A stretch of 64,000 bases of DNA from Amycolatopsis keratiniphila subsp. keratiniphila. Lineage in GTDB: Bacteria; Actinomycetota; Actinomycetes; Mycobacteriales; Pseudonocardiaceae. Positions 1-8,968 of this stretch are shown piece after piece. The stretch spans positions 307,150 to 371,149 of the forward strand of contig NZ_LQMT02000010.1 of assembly GCF_001620365.2 (NCBI RefSeq). Reading direction: 5' to 3'. The translations under genes were made by a program, and so were the position numbers. The stretch's first letter is position 1; the number at the start of each line of letters is the position of its first letter. The notes under the pieces are model-generated. The model was not told the DNA's origin, ran no database searches, and worked only from the letters and a program-made list of their open reading frames with translations.

Positions 1-41
1 GGGCTTCGGTGCCTCTCGCGGCCGTCGCCCAGGAGGCCTGA
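1..41 (+). CDS. 3' end of an unidentified gene (partial)
   Basis: An open frame entering the window from the left encodes about a dozen residues rich in Ala and Val and ends at a TGA at 39-41. It is followed at once by a long hairpin, as expected for a gene end convergent with the reductase downstream. Too little is present to name a product. The reading frame is chosen only because it ends cleanly just before the hairpin, so this is tentative. Confidence 0.35.
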   Translation, partial: ASVPLAAVAQEA

Positions 42-47
42 CCCCCT

Positions 48-118
48 GCCCCGGATGTCATGAAAGGGTCGTTCAAGACGTTTTTCGTCCTGAACGACCC
101 TTTCATGACATCCGGGGC
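48..118. terminator. 71-nt palindrome between convergent genes
   Basis: Arms 48-75 and 91-118 (28 nt each) are perfectly complementary, and an inner stem 77-80/86-89 closes a five-T loop. It lies between the stop codons of two convergent genes and could terminate both. The core TCATGAAAGGGTCGTTCA recurs in another palindrome at 51777-51839, so it belongs to a dispersed hairpin family and is not a one-off terminator. Confidence 0.75.
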
Positions 119-127
119 ACCACACCG

Positions 128-1351
128 TCAGACGAGCGAAGTGAGGTCAGCGGTCCTCAGCTGCTCCGCGGTCACCGCCGAGCGTCCCTCGACCAGGGCC
201 TTCAAGGCGTCCCCGTCATCCCACTGGTTGACGTTCATCGCGGCGGCCACCTGCCCATCCCGCAGCCAGAACGCGGTAAAGTCCCGCGCCGCGAGATCGC
301 CCCGCACCACGAGTTCGTCGGTCTCGGGATCGGCGAGACCGCGGTACTCGCATCCGAGGTCGTACTGGTCCGAGAAGAAATACGGGCTCCGCAGATACGG
401 CTCGTTCTCCCCAAGCAGGTTTCCCGCGACGTGCTCGCCCTGCCACTTCGCGTTCGACCAGTGCTCGACGCGGACGCGTTTTCCGTAGCGCGGATGGAAA
501 TGCGCGGCGATGTCACCGATCGCGTAGACGTCGGGCGCGGCCGTCCGCAGGCCGGCGTCGGCGCAGACACCGCCGTCGTCGGACAGTTCCAGCCCGGCGG
601 CGTGCGCGAGGTCGACCCGCGGCGCGGCGCCGACGGCCACCAGCACGACGTCGGAGGGAAGCTCGTCACCACTCCGAAGGCGGACACCGGTCACCCCATC
701 GGCGTCACCGGTGAAGCCTGCGACGCCTTCACCCAGCCGCCAGTTCACCCCGTGCTGGGTGTGGAGGTCCTTGAAGACGCCGGACACCTGCTCGCCCAGT
801 ACGGCGAGCAACGGCGAGCCGACCTGGTCGACCACGGTCACCTCGGCGCCGTGTTCCCTGGCGGCCGCCGCGGCCTCGGTCCCGATCCAGCCCGCGCCGA
901 CGATCACCACCCGCCGCGCGTCCTCGAACGCCGAGCGCAGCGCCAGCGCGTCGTCGAGGGTGCGCAGGGTCCGCAGTCCCGGCAGATCCCCGCCGGGCAC
1001 CGGCAACGACCGCGGCCGGGAGCCGGTCGCGAGCACGAGCCGGTCGAAGCGGTGTTCGCCGCCCGCGTCGTCGTGCACGAGCCGCGCGCCGAGCTCGATC
1101 TTGGTCGCGGTCACGCCGTTCCGGAACGCGATGTCCTTTTCGCCGTAGAAACCCTCGTCGTGCACCCAGTCGGGTTCATCGGCCTTGCCCAGCAGAAGTC
1201 CCTTGGACAAGGGCGGTAATTCGTACGGGCGATGCGTGTCGGTGCCGAGGAGCACGATCCCACCCTCGTAGCCGCGTTCTCGCAGCGCTCCGGCGGCCGT
1301 CGCCCCGGCGAGACCGGCGCCGACGATGACGATCTTCCTGGGTTCGGACAT
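128..1351 (-). CDS. FAD-dependent NAD(P)H:ferredoxin-type reductase
   Basis: This 407-residue protein is a pyridine-nucleotide-disulfide-type flavoprotein of the kind that passes electrons from NAD(P)H to a ferredoxin serving a P450 or Rieske oxygenase. An FAD-binding GAGLAG is at residues 11-16, a second Rossmann GAGWIG for NAD(P)H is at about 152-157, and a DVYAIGD motif near residue 275 contacts the flavin. Length and domain order fit the rubredoxin/ferredoxin reductase group with a C-terminal reductase domain (about residues 320-400). No ferredoxin or P450 gene is adjacent, so its partner is unknown. The ATG start is preceded by a purine-rich stretch. Confidence 0.9.
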   Translation of the reverse strand: MSEPRKIVIVGAGLAGATAAGALRERGYEGGIVLLGTDTHRPYELPPLSKGLLLGKADEPDWVHDEGFYGEKDIAFRNGVTATKIELGARLVHDDAGGEHRFDRLVLATGSRPRSLPVPGGDLPGLRTLRTLDDALALRSAFEDARRVVIVGAGWIGTEAAAAAREHGAEVTVVDQVGSPLLAVLGEQVSGVFKDLHTQHGVNWRLGEGVAGFTGDADGVTGVRLRSGDELPSDVVLVAVGAAPRVDLAHAAGLELSDDGGVCADAGLRTAAPDVYAIGDIAAHFHPRYGKRVRVEHWSNAKWQGEHVAGNLLGENEPYLRSPYFFSDQYDLGCEYRGLADPETDELVVRGDLAARDFTAFWLRDGQVAAAMNVNQWDDGDALKALVEGRSAVTAEQLRTADLTSLV

Positions 1352-1532
1352 CCATGACCTCCCAAGCAGTCCCTCCCCCGGACGCTACTCCCGTCTCTCC
1401 CCGTCCGGCCTAGCGAAAGCGGAAGTCGATCACGAAACGCGGTATCGGTTAACCCATCAGTAGGAATGTGGGGTAACCGGCGTCACGCCCCCGAAAGCGC
1501 CTCGTCCCAGCCTCGGACGAGAAAGGGAGATC

Positions 1533-1766
1533 ATGGGATACGGGAGGATGAGGACGTTGGCACCCCGGGACGAATGGTCGGTCGGCTGCCGGGATCTCGC
1601 GGGCAGGCGCAGGGACGTGACGGTGTTCGTGAGCAGCGACAAGATCGTGCTCGTGGCGCCGCCCGGAGAGGCCGCCGTACTCGGGCCGCTGGACGTGGGG
1701 CGCCTGCGCGCCGCGCTCCGCGACGCCGTGGTCGCGGTGGCCGAAAATCCGGACCACAGTGAGTGA
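1533..1766 (+). CDS. small hypothetical protein (77 aa)
   Basis: A 77-residue soluble protein with no recognised domain. The ATG follows GGGAGATC, a reasonable ribosome binding site. The sequence has a basic N-terminal half and a hydrophobic middle (VTVFVSSDKIVLVAPPGEAA) followed by an amphipathic helix. It looks like the short GC-rich orphan proteins common in actinomycetes. It stands alone between a divergent flavoprotein gene and the SDR gene 58 bp downstream. Real coding status is likely but not certain. Confidence 0.6.
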   Translation: MGYGRMRTLAPRDEWSVGCRDLAGRRRDVTVFVSSDKIVLVAPPGEAAVLGPLDVGRLRAALRDAVVAVAENPDHSE

Positions 1767-1824
1767 CAACTACCGTTCCTACTTCTGAGTAGGTAGAGTC
1801 GGCCCCGTTCGGAAGGAGCCGGCC

Positions 1825-3798
1825 ATGACCACCTACTTCGTGACGGGCGCGACGGGTTTTCTGGGCAAACGCCTGGTCGCGCGCCTACTACGGCGACCCG
1901 AGACCGTAGCCGTCCACGTACTCGTGAGGGAAACCTCACGCGGGAAGCTCCCGAGCCACGAGAAGCTCGTTCCCGTCACCGGCGATCTGACCGAACCCTC
2001 GCTGGGCATCGATCCCGCCCGCGTGGGACCCCTCGACCACGTCGTGCATCTCGGCGCGATCTACGACCTCACCGCTGACGAAGCGGCGAACCGCGCGGCC
2101 AACGTCGACGGCACCCGCAACGTCCTGGAGTTCGCCGCCGCCGCGAAGGCCGGGCTCTTCCACCACGTCTCGTCGATCGCGGTCGCCGGGCAGTACGCCG
2201 GGCGGTTCACCGAGGCCGACTTCGACCTCGGCCAGAGTTTCGCGTCGCCGTACCACGCGACGAAGTTCGAGGCGGAGAAACTCGTGCGCAGGCACGGGAA
2301 AACGCCGTTCCGCGTGTACCGGCCGTCCGCCGTGGCCGGTGATTCGCGTACCGGTGAGATGGACAAGATCGACGGTCCGTACTACTTCCTCCCCGCGATC
2401 TCGCGGCTCGCCGCGCTGCCTCGCCGTCTTCCGCTGGCCGCCCCGGATCTCGGCGCCACGAACCTCGTTCCGGTCGACTACGTCGTCGAAGCGATGGAAC
2501 ACCTCATGCACGTCGACGCGCCCAGCGGCAGCACGTATCACCTCGCGTCGCCCCGTCCCCAGCCGCTGCACGAGGTTTACAACGCCTTCGCGCGGGCCGC
2601 GGGCGGGCCGAAGATCTCCGCCGTCCTCCCCTCCCGGCCGTCCGGGGCGCTCAAGCGGGCCGGCACCCGGCTGGCGAAATCCGCGGCCGCCGGATTCGAC
2701 CGGGTCCCCGGCGGGCGGTCGGCCCGCGCGGCGGTGCTGGCGGAGCTCGGCATCCCGCTCGAAGTCCTGCCGCATCTGAGCATGGAGGTCGACTTCGACA
2801 CGAGCGCCACCACGGCCGCGCTCGAAGGCAGCGGGATCACCTTGCCCCCGTTGAAGGAGTACGCCGGCCCGCTCTACCGGTACTGGCTCGCGCACCTGGA
2901 TCCCGACCGCGGCCGCCGCCGTCCCGGGCCGGAACCGCTCGACGGCCGCAAGGTCCTCATCACCGGCGCGTCCTCGGGTATCGGGCGCGCGTCCGCGCTG
3001 GCCGTCGCCGCGAAGGGCGGCGAAGTGATCCTCGTGGCCAGGCGTGCCGACGAACTCGAAGAGGTCCGCGAGCAGATCGTCGCGGCGGGCGGCAAGGCGT
3101 CGGCGTATCCGTGCGACCTCACCGACGGCGGGGCCGTCGACGCTCTGGTCAAGGACGTGCTCGCCGCGCACGGCGCCGTCGACATGCTGGTCAACAACGC
3201 GGGCCGCTCGATCCGGCGGTCGCTTTCGCTGTCCACCGAACGGTTCCACGACTTCGAGCGCACGATGGCGATCAACTACTTCGGCCCCGTGCGGCTGACG
3301 CTGGGCCTGCTGCCGTCGATGACCGCGCGCGGCTTCGGCCACGTCGTCAACGTGACCACCCAAGGACTCCAGACCGACACCCCGCGGTTTTCCGCTTACC
3401 TGGCCTCGAAGGCCGCGCTGGAGGAGTTCGGGCTGACCGCCGGGCGGGAAACGCTTTCCGACGGCGTCACCTTCACCTCGGTCCGGATGCCGCTGGTGCG
3501 CACCGACATGATCGCCCCGACCGGCTCCTATCGCGGCATGCCGTCGAGCTCGCCCGAACGCGCCGCCGCCCTCGTGGTGAAGGCGTTGGAGAAACGGCCG
3601 GAGATCCTGAACCTTCCGGAGGGCACGGCCGCCGAACTGGTGACGCTCGTCGCACCGAAGACCGCCCGGTTCTTCGCCCACCTCGTCTACCGCGCGATGC
3701 CCGAGTCCGCGCCGGAATCCCGTGGCCTGCCCCGGAAGGCCCCGCTCGCCTCGGTGGCGGGCGCGGTCACCCGGCTGGTCTGGCGCCGTCGTCCCTGA
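1825..3798 (+). CDS. two-domain SDR oxidoreductase, AcrA1-like
   Basis: A 657-residue fusion of two short-chain dehydrogenase modules. The N-terminal extended-SDR/NAD-epimerase half has GATGFLG at residues 8-14 and a YHATK (YxxxK) at 143-147. The C-terminal classical SDR half has GASSGIG near 381-387, a NNAG motif and YLASK at 525-529. This layout matches multidomain fatty acyl-CoA reductases of the mycobacterial AcrA1 type, which make fatty alcohols for wax-ester or lipid synthesis. Both catalytic Tyr/Lys pairs are intact. RBS GGAAGGAGC precedes the ATG. The substrate is inferred from domain layout only. Confidence 0.85.
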   Translation: MTTYFVTGATGFLGKRLVARLLRRPETVAVHVLVRETSRGKLPSHEKLVPVTGDLTEPSLGIDPARVGPLDHVVHLGAIYDLTADEAANRAANVDGTRNVLEFAAAAKAGLFHHVSSIAVAGQYAGRFTEADFDLGQSFASPYHATKFEAEKLVRRHGKTPFRVYRPSAVAGDSRTGEMDKIDGPYYFLPAISRLAALPRRLPLAAPDLGATNLVPVDYVVEAMEHLMHVDAPSGSTYHLASPRPQPLHEVYNAFARAAGGPKISAVLPSRPSGALKRAGTRLAKSAAAGFDRVPGGRSARAAVLAELGIPLEVLPHLSMEVDFDTSATTAALEGSGITLPPLKEYAGPLYRYWLAHLDPDRGRRRPGPEPLDGRKVLITGASSGIGRASALAVAAKGGEVILVARRADELEEVREQIVAAGGKASAYPCDLTDGGAVDALVKDVLAAHGAVDMLVNNAGRSIRRSLSLSTERFHDFERTMAINYFGPVRLTLGLLPSMTARGFGHVVNVTTQGLQTDTPRFSAYLASKAALEEFGLTAGRETLSDGVTFTSVRMPLVRTDMIAPTGSYRGMPSSSPERAAALVVKALEKRPEILNLPEGTAAELVTLVAPKTARFFAHLVYRAMPESAPESRGLPRKAPLASVAGAVTRLVWRRRP

Positions 3799-4085
3799 GA
3801 GCCTGTGGGCGGAGCTGAGGTTTTCCCCGGAAAGTGACCATACGCGTGAACCCGCCCGGCCGAAGGCCCCGCTATCGCGGTGGCAGGGCGCCCTTGACCA
3901 CCTTCGCGACCAGGAAGGCCAGGTCGCGCCCTGTCGACGTCGATCGCGGACGCGGGTTCACCTATAGACACTGACGTCCCGCCCGGGGCTCGATCGGGGG
4001 ACGCCCCCGGCCGCTACCATCGGTTTCCGATACGCCGTGGGGTCGGCGGGCACGGGCCGAGTAGGGACGACCGGGAAGGGGCAGT

Positions 4086-5894
4086 GTGGACGTCGCCAGT
4101 CCCCCGCTGTCGACCGGACCGGACGCGGAGGTGGTACGTCCGTCCAGGACAGTGCTGCGGCTTTCCCTGCACGCGGCCTGGGTGCTCGCGCTCGCCGTCG
4201 CCACCGAACTCCGGGTAGGGCGCTTCGGTTTCCACCCGTCGGACCAGGGTTTCATCCTCGCCCAGGCCTGGCGGGTGCGGCACGGGGAGGTGCCGCATTC
4301 CGACATCATCTCCGCACGGCCACTGGGTTCGGCGTACCTGCACATCGTCGATTTCGTGGTGCCGGGGCCGCTGTTCTTCGTCTCCAGCGTGCTCAGCATG
4401 CTGGAGATCATCCTGGCGACCATCGCGTTCGCGGTCCTGGTCACCCGCCGCCGCGTCCGTGACTGGGGGCCTGGGCTCACCGGGCTGACGGCGGCCGCGT
4501 CGCTGCTGAACCTCAACGCGTTCCCGCTGATGGCGTGGCACACGATCGACGGGATCTTCCTGACCGCGTGCGGCGCCTGGGCACTGGATTCGGGGCTGCG
4601 CAACGGCAAGGCGTGGCCACGACGGCTGGGTCTGGTGCTGCTGGGCACCTCGGTGTTCGTCAAGCAGAGTTTCGCGCCGGTGCCGCTGATCGCGCTGTGC
4701 TGGCTGCTGCTGCACCCGTCACTGCGCGAAGGAGCGTTCCGCACCGGCCGCTGGTGGGGGCGGCTGGCCTGGGATCTGCTGGCGCTGGGCGCTTTCCTGG
4801 TCTTCTACGTCGGAATCGTCACCCTCGACGGCGGGCTCGGCGCGATGGCCGAGCAGCTCACCGGCGGTCTGCCCGCGTATGGCGAGCGGCTTCTCGGGCT
4901 GTGGCTGGAAAATCCCGCGTCCCTGCTGCGGCCGCCCGTGCGGGGCTTGACCTTCTTCCTGATCGCCGGGGTGTTCCTGGCCCTGCTGGGGATCTTCCGC
5001 GACCGCGCCGGTTTCGCCGGGGCGCTCGTCGCCCGGCTGCTGCTCCTGGCGGGGGTGGCGGTGGTGGTCGGCACCGTCGTCGACGGGCATTTCACCGGCG
5101 CGTCTCGCTGGGCGGACGTGCTCTGGTGGATCCTCGGCGTCGCGCTCCTGGTGAACTGGGCGGCGACGCGGCGCTTCCCGAGAATGGGGGCGCTGGTCTT
5201 CGCGACCGGCTTCATGACCAGCCTGTCGTGGGGCAACGACACCCCGACGTTGTTCACCGGGACACTGGCGCTGACGGCGATCCTGCTGCTCGCGGACGCG
5301 CTGCCGCCGCTGCCGGAGCCGCCTCGTCCGATCGGGCTGGCGGGTGCCACGGCGATGGGCCTGGTCGCGGTGCTGGCGTCGGGCTGGGCCGTGGTCGCGC
5401 ATCACGACGAAGCCGCGTACCTCGACATGGCGCACGAGAAGCTGACGGGCGACCTCGGCACGGTGACGCCGTCGATGCGCGGCATCCGGACGAACCCGGG
5501 CACCTACGCCTACATCTCCCAGATCCAGGACTGCGTCACGCGTTTCCCCGCCGGGCGCACGGCCGTCCTGCCCGACAACCCGTTCGCCTATCCCGCCTTC
5601 GGCCTGCGCAACCCGTTCCCGCTGGAATGGCCGCTGCCGCTGGAGATCGTCGCCGACGCCCCGGAACGCATGCTCGCGACGGCCGACGGGCTCAACCGCG
5701 ACGGCGACTACCTGGTGCTGTTCCAGACCGTGAGCATGCCCGCGCTGGCCAAGGGCGGGCCGGTACCCGCGCAAGTCGCCGGGGACGCCCCGATCTTCGA
5801 CTACCTCGGGCTGGAGAACGCGCTGCGGTCGCGGCTCACCGGGCAGACCGTCACCTGCGGCAGCTTCATCGGCAAGTGGGCTCCCCGCCCCTGA
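4086..5894 (+). CDS. GT-C-like polytopic membrane protein
   Basis: A 602-residue integral membrane protein with around ten hydrophobic segments and a short soluble C-terminal part (about 440-602). Near residue 54 it has a DQGFILAQAW...HGEVPHSD block that resembles the first periplasmic loop of GT-C (PMT/ArnT-like) glycosyltransferases, where DE precedes an aromatic and a W-R-HGEVPY-D stretch. Here the usual acidic pair reads DQ. It may therefore be a lipid-linked-sugar glycosyltransferase of the envelope or a non-catalytic relative. The GTG start is chosen because of the AAGGGG Shine-Dalgarno just upstream. Confidence 0.7.
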   Translation: MDVASPPLSTGPDAEVVRPSRTVLRLSLHAAWVLALAVATELRVGRFGFHPSDQGFILAQAWRVRHGEVPHSDIISARPLGSAYLHIVDFVVPGPLFFVSSVLSMLEIILATIAFAVLVTRRRVRDWGPGLTGLTAAASLLNLNAFPLMAWHTIDGIFLTACGAWALDSGLRNGKAWPRRLGLVLLGTSVFVKQSFAPVPLIALCWLLLHPSLREGAFRTGRWWGRLAWDLLALGAFLVFYVGIVTLDGGLGAMAEQLTGGLPAYGERLLGLWLENPASLLRPPVRGLTFFLIAGVFLALLGIFRDRAGFAGALVARLLLLAGVAVVVGTVVDGHFTGASRWADVLWWILGVALLVNWAATRRFPRMGALVFATGFMTSLSWGNDTPTLFTGTLALTAILLLADALPPLPEPPRPIGLAGATAMGLVAVLASGWAVVAHHDEAAYLDMAHEKLTGDLGTVTPSMRGIRTNPGTYAYISQIQDCVTRFPAGRTAVLPDNPFAYPAFGLRNPFPLEWPLPLEIVADAPERMLATADGLNRDGDYLVLFQTVSMPALAKGGPVPAQVAGDAPIFDYLGLENALRSRLTGQTVTCGSFIGKWAPRP

Positions 5895-5916
5895 CGCATT
5901 TCGTCCTCTGAATGCG
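5895..5916. terminator. short hairpin between convergent genes
   Basis: A stem CGCATT/AATGCG closes a TCGTCCTCTG loop immediately after the stop codon of the membrane-protein gene and seven bases before the stop of the convergent MocR gene. The same sequence occurs twice, in inverted orientation, at 29312-29378, so this is another dispersed hairpin family used at gene ends. Confidence 0.6.
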
Positions 5917-5922
5917 GGGAGG

Positions 5923-7239
5923 TCACTCGACGCCGGCGTCCTCGGGGCGGCCGGAGGCGAGTCCGGCGAGGACGTCCAAAGCGGCCGCGAGCGTTTCGAG
6001 CGGCGGCGACGAGACGGCGAGCCGCACCGCGTTCGGGGCGTGCCCGGGGACGACGGCGAACGCGGCCGCCGGGGTGACCGCGATACCGCGTCGCGCGGCG
6101 GCGGCGACGAAGGTCTCGGCGCGCCAGTGTTCCGGGAGCTCCCACCAGCAGTGATACGCCCGCGGGTCGGCGCGCAGGGTGAACCCGGCCAGGCGTTCCG
6201 ATGTCACCCGCTGGCGTTCCGCGGCGTCGAGCCGTTTCGCCCGTTCGACGGTTTCCAGCGTGCCGCCGGTGATCCACCGGGTGGCCGCTTCGACGGCGAG
6301 CCGGGGCGCGACCCAGCCGCCCGAGCGCACGGCCGCGGCGAGCCGTTCCGTCCAAGCCGCCGGGACGGCGAGGAAGCCGGTGGTCAGCCCCGGCGCGAGC
6401 CGTTTGGACATGCTGTCGGCGAACACCGTGCGTTCCGGCGCGTACGTCGCGAACGGGCGGACGTCGGGCCGCAGGAAGGTGTAGATCCCGTCCTCGATCA
6501 CCGGGATGTCCATCCGGCGCACGGTTTCGGCCAGCTCGACGCGACGCGCATCGTCCATTGTGGACCCGAGCGGGTTGTGCAACGTCGGCTGGACGTACAG
6601 CGCGCGGACGGACGCGGCTTCGAGCGCTTCGGGAATGAGCCCCATGTCGTCGGTCTCGATGGGGACCAACTGGACGCCGAGCCGCCCGGCGAGCGCCTTG
6701 ACCACGGGGTAGGTGATGGCTTCGACGGCGAGCCGTTCCCCCATCGGCACGAAGGCGGCGATGGCGGCCGCGATGGCCTGGCGCCCGCTTCCGGCGAAGA
6801 GGATCTCCGGCGTCCAACCCTCCTTCGCGATCAGTCCGGCGACGGCGTCACGCGCCTGCTTCGAGCCCGAGACGCTTCCCGGGCTCAACGCCGCCGTCAG
6901 GACGTCTTCGCGCAGGAGCGGCTCCAGCGCCTTCCCGACCAGCGCCGACTGTTCCGGGAGGACGGCGAAGTTGAGTTCGAGGTCGACCGTCGCGCCGCCC
7001 GGTTCGGCGAGCGCGGTCTCCAGCGGCGGCCGCGCGGCGCGGACGAACGTCCCCCGGCCGACCTCGCCGACCACGACACCGCGCCGGACGAGTTCGCCGT
7101 AGACCCTCGCGGCGGTCGAGTTCGCGATCCCGCGCTCCCGGGCGAAGCGCCGCTGCGGGGGCAGCCTGTCCCCGGGCCGGAGCCTGCCCGCCTCGACGTC
7201 GGCGGAGATCTCGTCCGCGACTATCCGGTAATCCTCCAT
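5923..7239 (-). CDS. MocR-type GntR/aminotransferase regulator
   Basis: A 438-residue fusion of an N-terminal GntR winged helix (about 1-70) and a fold-type I aminotransferase-like domain. The SMSKRLAPG stretch carries the PLP-binding lysine. MocR proteins use PLP as an effector or cofactor and usually control a divergent gene in B6 or amine metabolism. Here the divergent neighbour is an iron-type ABC ATPase, so the target is unclear. The ATG at 7239 is preferred over the in-frame ATG at 7266 because AAGGACG precedes it. The upstream alternative has no ribosome binding site. Confidence 0.88.
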   Translation of the reverse strand: MEDYRIVADEISADVEAGRLRPGDRLPPQRRFARERGIANSTAARVYGELVRRGVVVGEVGRGTFVRAARPPLETALAEPGGATVDLELNFAVLPEQSALVGKALEPLLREDVLTAALSPGSVSGSKQARDAVAGLIAKEGWTPEILFAGSGRQAIAAAIAAFVPMGERLAVEAITYPVVKALAGRLGVQLVPIETDDMGLIPEALEAASVRALYVQPTLHNPLGSTMDDARRVELAETVRRMDIPVIEDGIYTFLRPDVRPFATYAPERTVFADSMSKRLAPGLTTGFLAVPAAWTERLAAAVRSGGWVAPRLAVEAATRWITGGTLETVERAKRLDAAERQRVTSERLAGFTLRADPRAYHCWWELPEHWRAETFVAAAARRGIAVTPAAAFAVVPGHAPNAVRLAVSSPPLETLAAALDVLAGLASGRPEDAGVE

Positions 7240-7348
7240 GCCGTCCTTCGATCGCACCGAGTGCATTCACGCGATTGCACTGGGGATGATGCCATCGAAG
7301 CACGTCGTGAGCCGACTGCGACCTACGGAACACCACAACGGCGGACTC

Positions 7349-7367
7349 CTAGGTTAGCCTAACCTGC
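7349..7367 (+). promoter_or_regulatory. IdeR/DtxR-type iron box
   Basis: Positions 7351-7365 form a perfect palindrome AGGTTAGCCTAACCT, matching the core of the 19-bp iron box bound by DtxR/IdeR/DmdR repressors with ferrous iron. It ends two bases before the GTG of the downstream ATPase gene. A repressor here would cover the promoter itself and block transcription in iron-replete cells. Confidence 0.85.
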
Positions 7368-8195
7368 GTGGAGACCGTGGAAACCCTCACCGAGCAGAGC
7401 ACGACGTCCCGTCTGCACGCGGACGCGCTGACGCTCGCCTACGACGGCCGGACCGTGGCCGAAGACCTCGGGGTGGTCATCCCCGACCGGTCGTTCACCG
7501 TCATCGTCGGGCCGAACGCCTGCGGCAAGACCACCCTGCTGCGCGCGCTGGCGCGGATGCTCAAACCGCGCAAGGGTTCGGTTTTCCTCGACGGGCAGGT
7601 GATCAGCTCCTTCCCCGCCAAGGAGGTCGCCCGGCGGCTCGGCCTGCTGCCGCAGAGCTCGATCGCGCCCGACGGCATCACCGTCGCGGACCTCGTCGCG
7701 CGCGGCCGGTACCCGCATCAGCGCCTGCTGCGCCAGTGGTCCCGTGAGGACGCCACCGTGGTCGCGGAGTCCATGCGCGCCACCGGTGTCGACGATCTCG
7801 CCGAGCGGCTGGTCGACGAGCTGTCGGGTGGTCAGCGGCAGCGTGTGTGGATGGCGATGGCGCTGGCGCAGGAGACCGACCTCCTGCTGCTCGACGAGCC
7901 GACGACCTATCTGGACATCGCGCACCAGATGGACATCCTCGACCTGTGCGCGGAACTGCACCAGAAACAGGGCCGGACGCTGGTCGCGGTGCTGCACGAC
8001 CTCAACCACGCTGCCCGCTACGCGACACACATGATCGCGATGCGCGGCGGAGAGGTCCTCGCGACCGGCGCGCCCGAAGAGGTCGTGACCGCCGCCAACG
8101 TCGAGAAGATCTTCGAGCTGCCCTGCCGGGTCATGCCGTGCCCGGAGACCGGCACCCCGCTGGTGATCCCGAAAGCCGGACGCCGCGCCGCCTGA
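7368..8195 (+). CDS. ferric-siderophore ABC transporter ATP-binding protein
   Basis: A 275-residue FecE/FepC-like ATPase that would power import of a ferric siderophore. Walker A GPNACGKT is at residues 48-55, the signature LSGGQ at 152-156 and Walker B LLLLDEP at about 172-178, with the switch histidine in VLHDLNHAARY. No permease or binding protein lies beside it, so it must pair with components encoded elsewhere. An iron box abuts the GTG start and leaves no room for a Shine-Dalgarno, which points to a leaderless, iron-repressed mRNA. A second GTG three codons in is an alternative start. Confidence 0.9.
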   Translation: METVETLTEQSTTSRLHADALTLAYDGRTVAEDLGVVIPDRSFTVIVGPNACGKTTLLRALARMLKPRKGSVFLDGQVISSFPAKEVARRLGLLPQSSIAPDGITVADLVARGRYPHQRLLRQWSREDATVVAESMRATGVDDLAERLVDELSGGQRQRVWMAMALAQETDLLLLDEPTTYLDIAHQMDILDLCAELHQKQGRTLVAVLHDLNHAARYATHMIAMRGGEVLATGAPEEVVTAANVEKIFELPCRVMPCPETGTPLVIPKAGRRAA

Positions 8196-8227
8196 TCGCC
8201 TCGGAGTAGGTTGGCGGCGGAGGTGCC

Positions 8228-8884
8228 ATGTCACAGCAACTGTGGTCCGAAGTGGACGACTATCTGTCCGGGGTGCTCGTCCCGTCCGATCCCGCCCTCG
8301 AAGGCGCGCGGAAGACGTCGGACGAGGCCGGGCTGCCGTCGATCGCCGTCGCGCCGAACCAGGGCAAACTGCTCAACCTGATGGCGAGGATGATCGGCGC
8401 CCGGTCCATCCTGGAGATCGGCACGCTCGGCGGGTACAGCACGATCTGGCTCGCCCGCGCCCTGCCGCCGCAGGGCAGACTCGTCACGCTCGAATACGAC
8501 CCGAAGCACGCCGAGGTCGCGCGCGGGAACATCGACGCGGCCGGGCTCGGCGGCCTGGTCGACGTCCGCGTCGGCAAGGCGCTGGACCTGCTGCCGTCGG
8601 TCGAGGGCCCGATCGACCTGGCGTTCATCGACGCCGACAAGGTCAACAACCCGGCCTACTTCGAGGCGTCGCTGAAGCTCGTCCGGCCCGGCGGCGTGAT
8701 CGTGGTCGACAACGTCGTCCGCGGCGGCGCGGTGACCGACGCCGCCAGCGAAGACCCGAACATCCAGGGCATCAGGCGGCTGCACGAGATGATCGCCGCC
8801 GAACCCCGCGTCGACGCGACGGCGATCCAGACGGTCGGCAGCAAGGGTTACGACGGGCTGACCGTCGTGCTCGTGAAGCCCTGA
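8228..8884 (+). CDS. SAM-dependent O-methyltransferase
   Basis: A 218-residue class I methyltransferase of the catechol/caffeoyl-CoA O-methyltransferase family (AdoMet_MtC-like). It has the SAM motif ILEIGTLGGYSTIWLA near residues 58-72, an acidic LEYDP after strand 2 and the metal-ligand segment FIDADK near 136, followed by VDNV. These residues place a divalent cation at the active site, so the substrate is probably a catechol-like phenol. It starts at an ATG behind GGCGGAGGTGCC, 32 bp after the ABC ATPase gene, and may be cotranscribed with it. Confidence 0.88.
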   Translation: MSQQLWSEVDDYLSGVLVPSDPALEGARKTSDEAGLPSIAVAPNQGKLLNLMARMIGARSILEIGTLGGYSTIWLARALPPQGRLVTLEYDPKHAEVARGNIDAAGLGGLVDVRVGKALDLLPSVEGPIDLAFIDADKVNNPAYFEASLKLVRPGGVIVVDNVVRGGAVTDAASEDPNIQGIRRLHEMIAAEPRVDATAIQTVGSKGYDGLTVVLVKP

Positions 8885-8894
8885 CGGAACCGCC

Positions 8895-8964
8895 TCGGTC
8901 CAGTGGGTCGTGAGTGGCGTTTCGGGTTAGAACACGAATCGCCACTCACGACCCACTGGACCGA
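8895..8964. terminator. 24-bp-arm hairpin between convergent genes
   Basis: Arms 8895-8918 and 8941-8964 are perfectly complementary over 24 bases around a 22-nt loop. The hairpin sits between the stop codon of the O-methyltransferase gene and that of the convergent PBP gene, so it can act as a two-way terminator. There is no T-run, as is usual for actinomycete hairpin terminators. Confidence 0.75.
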
Positions 8965-8968
8965 AGCA

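Noticed and set aside
60..488. A plus-strand 142-codon frame opposite the ferredoxin reductase end
   Set aside because: It begins inside the terminator palindrome and runs antisense to a confident gene.
1936..3681. A 581-codon minus-strand frame opposite the two-domain SDR
   Set aside because: Antisense shadow, Arg/Gly/Asp-rich, with no motif or ribosome binding site.
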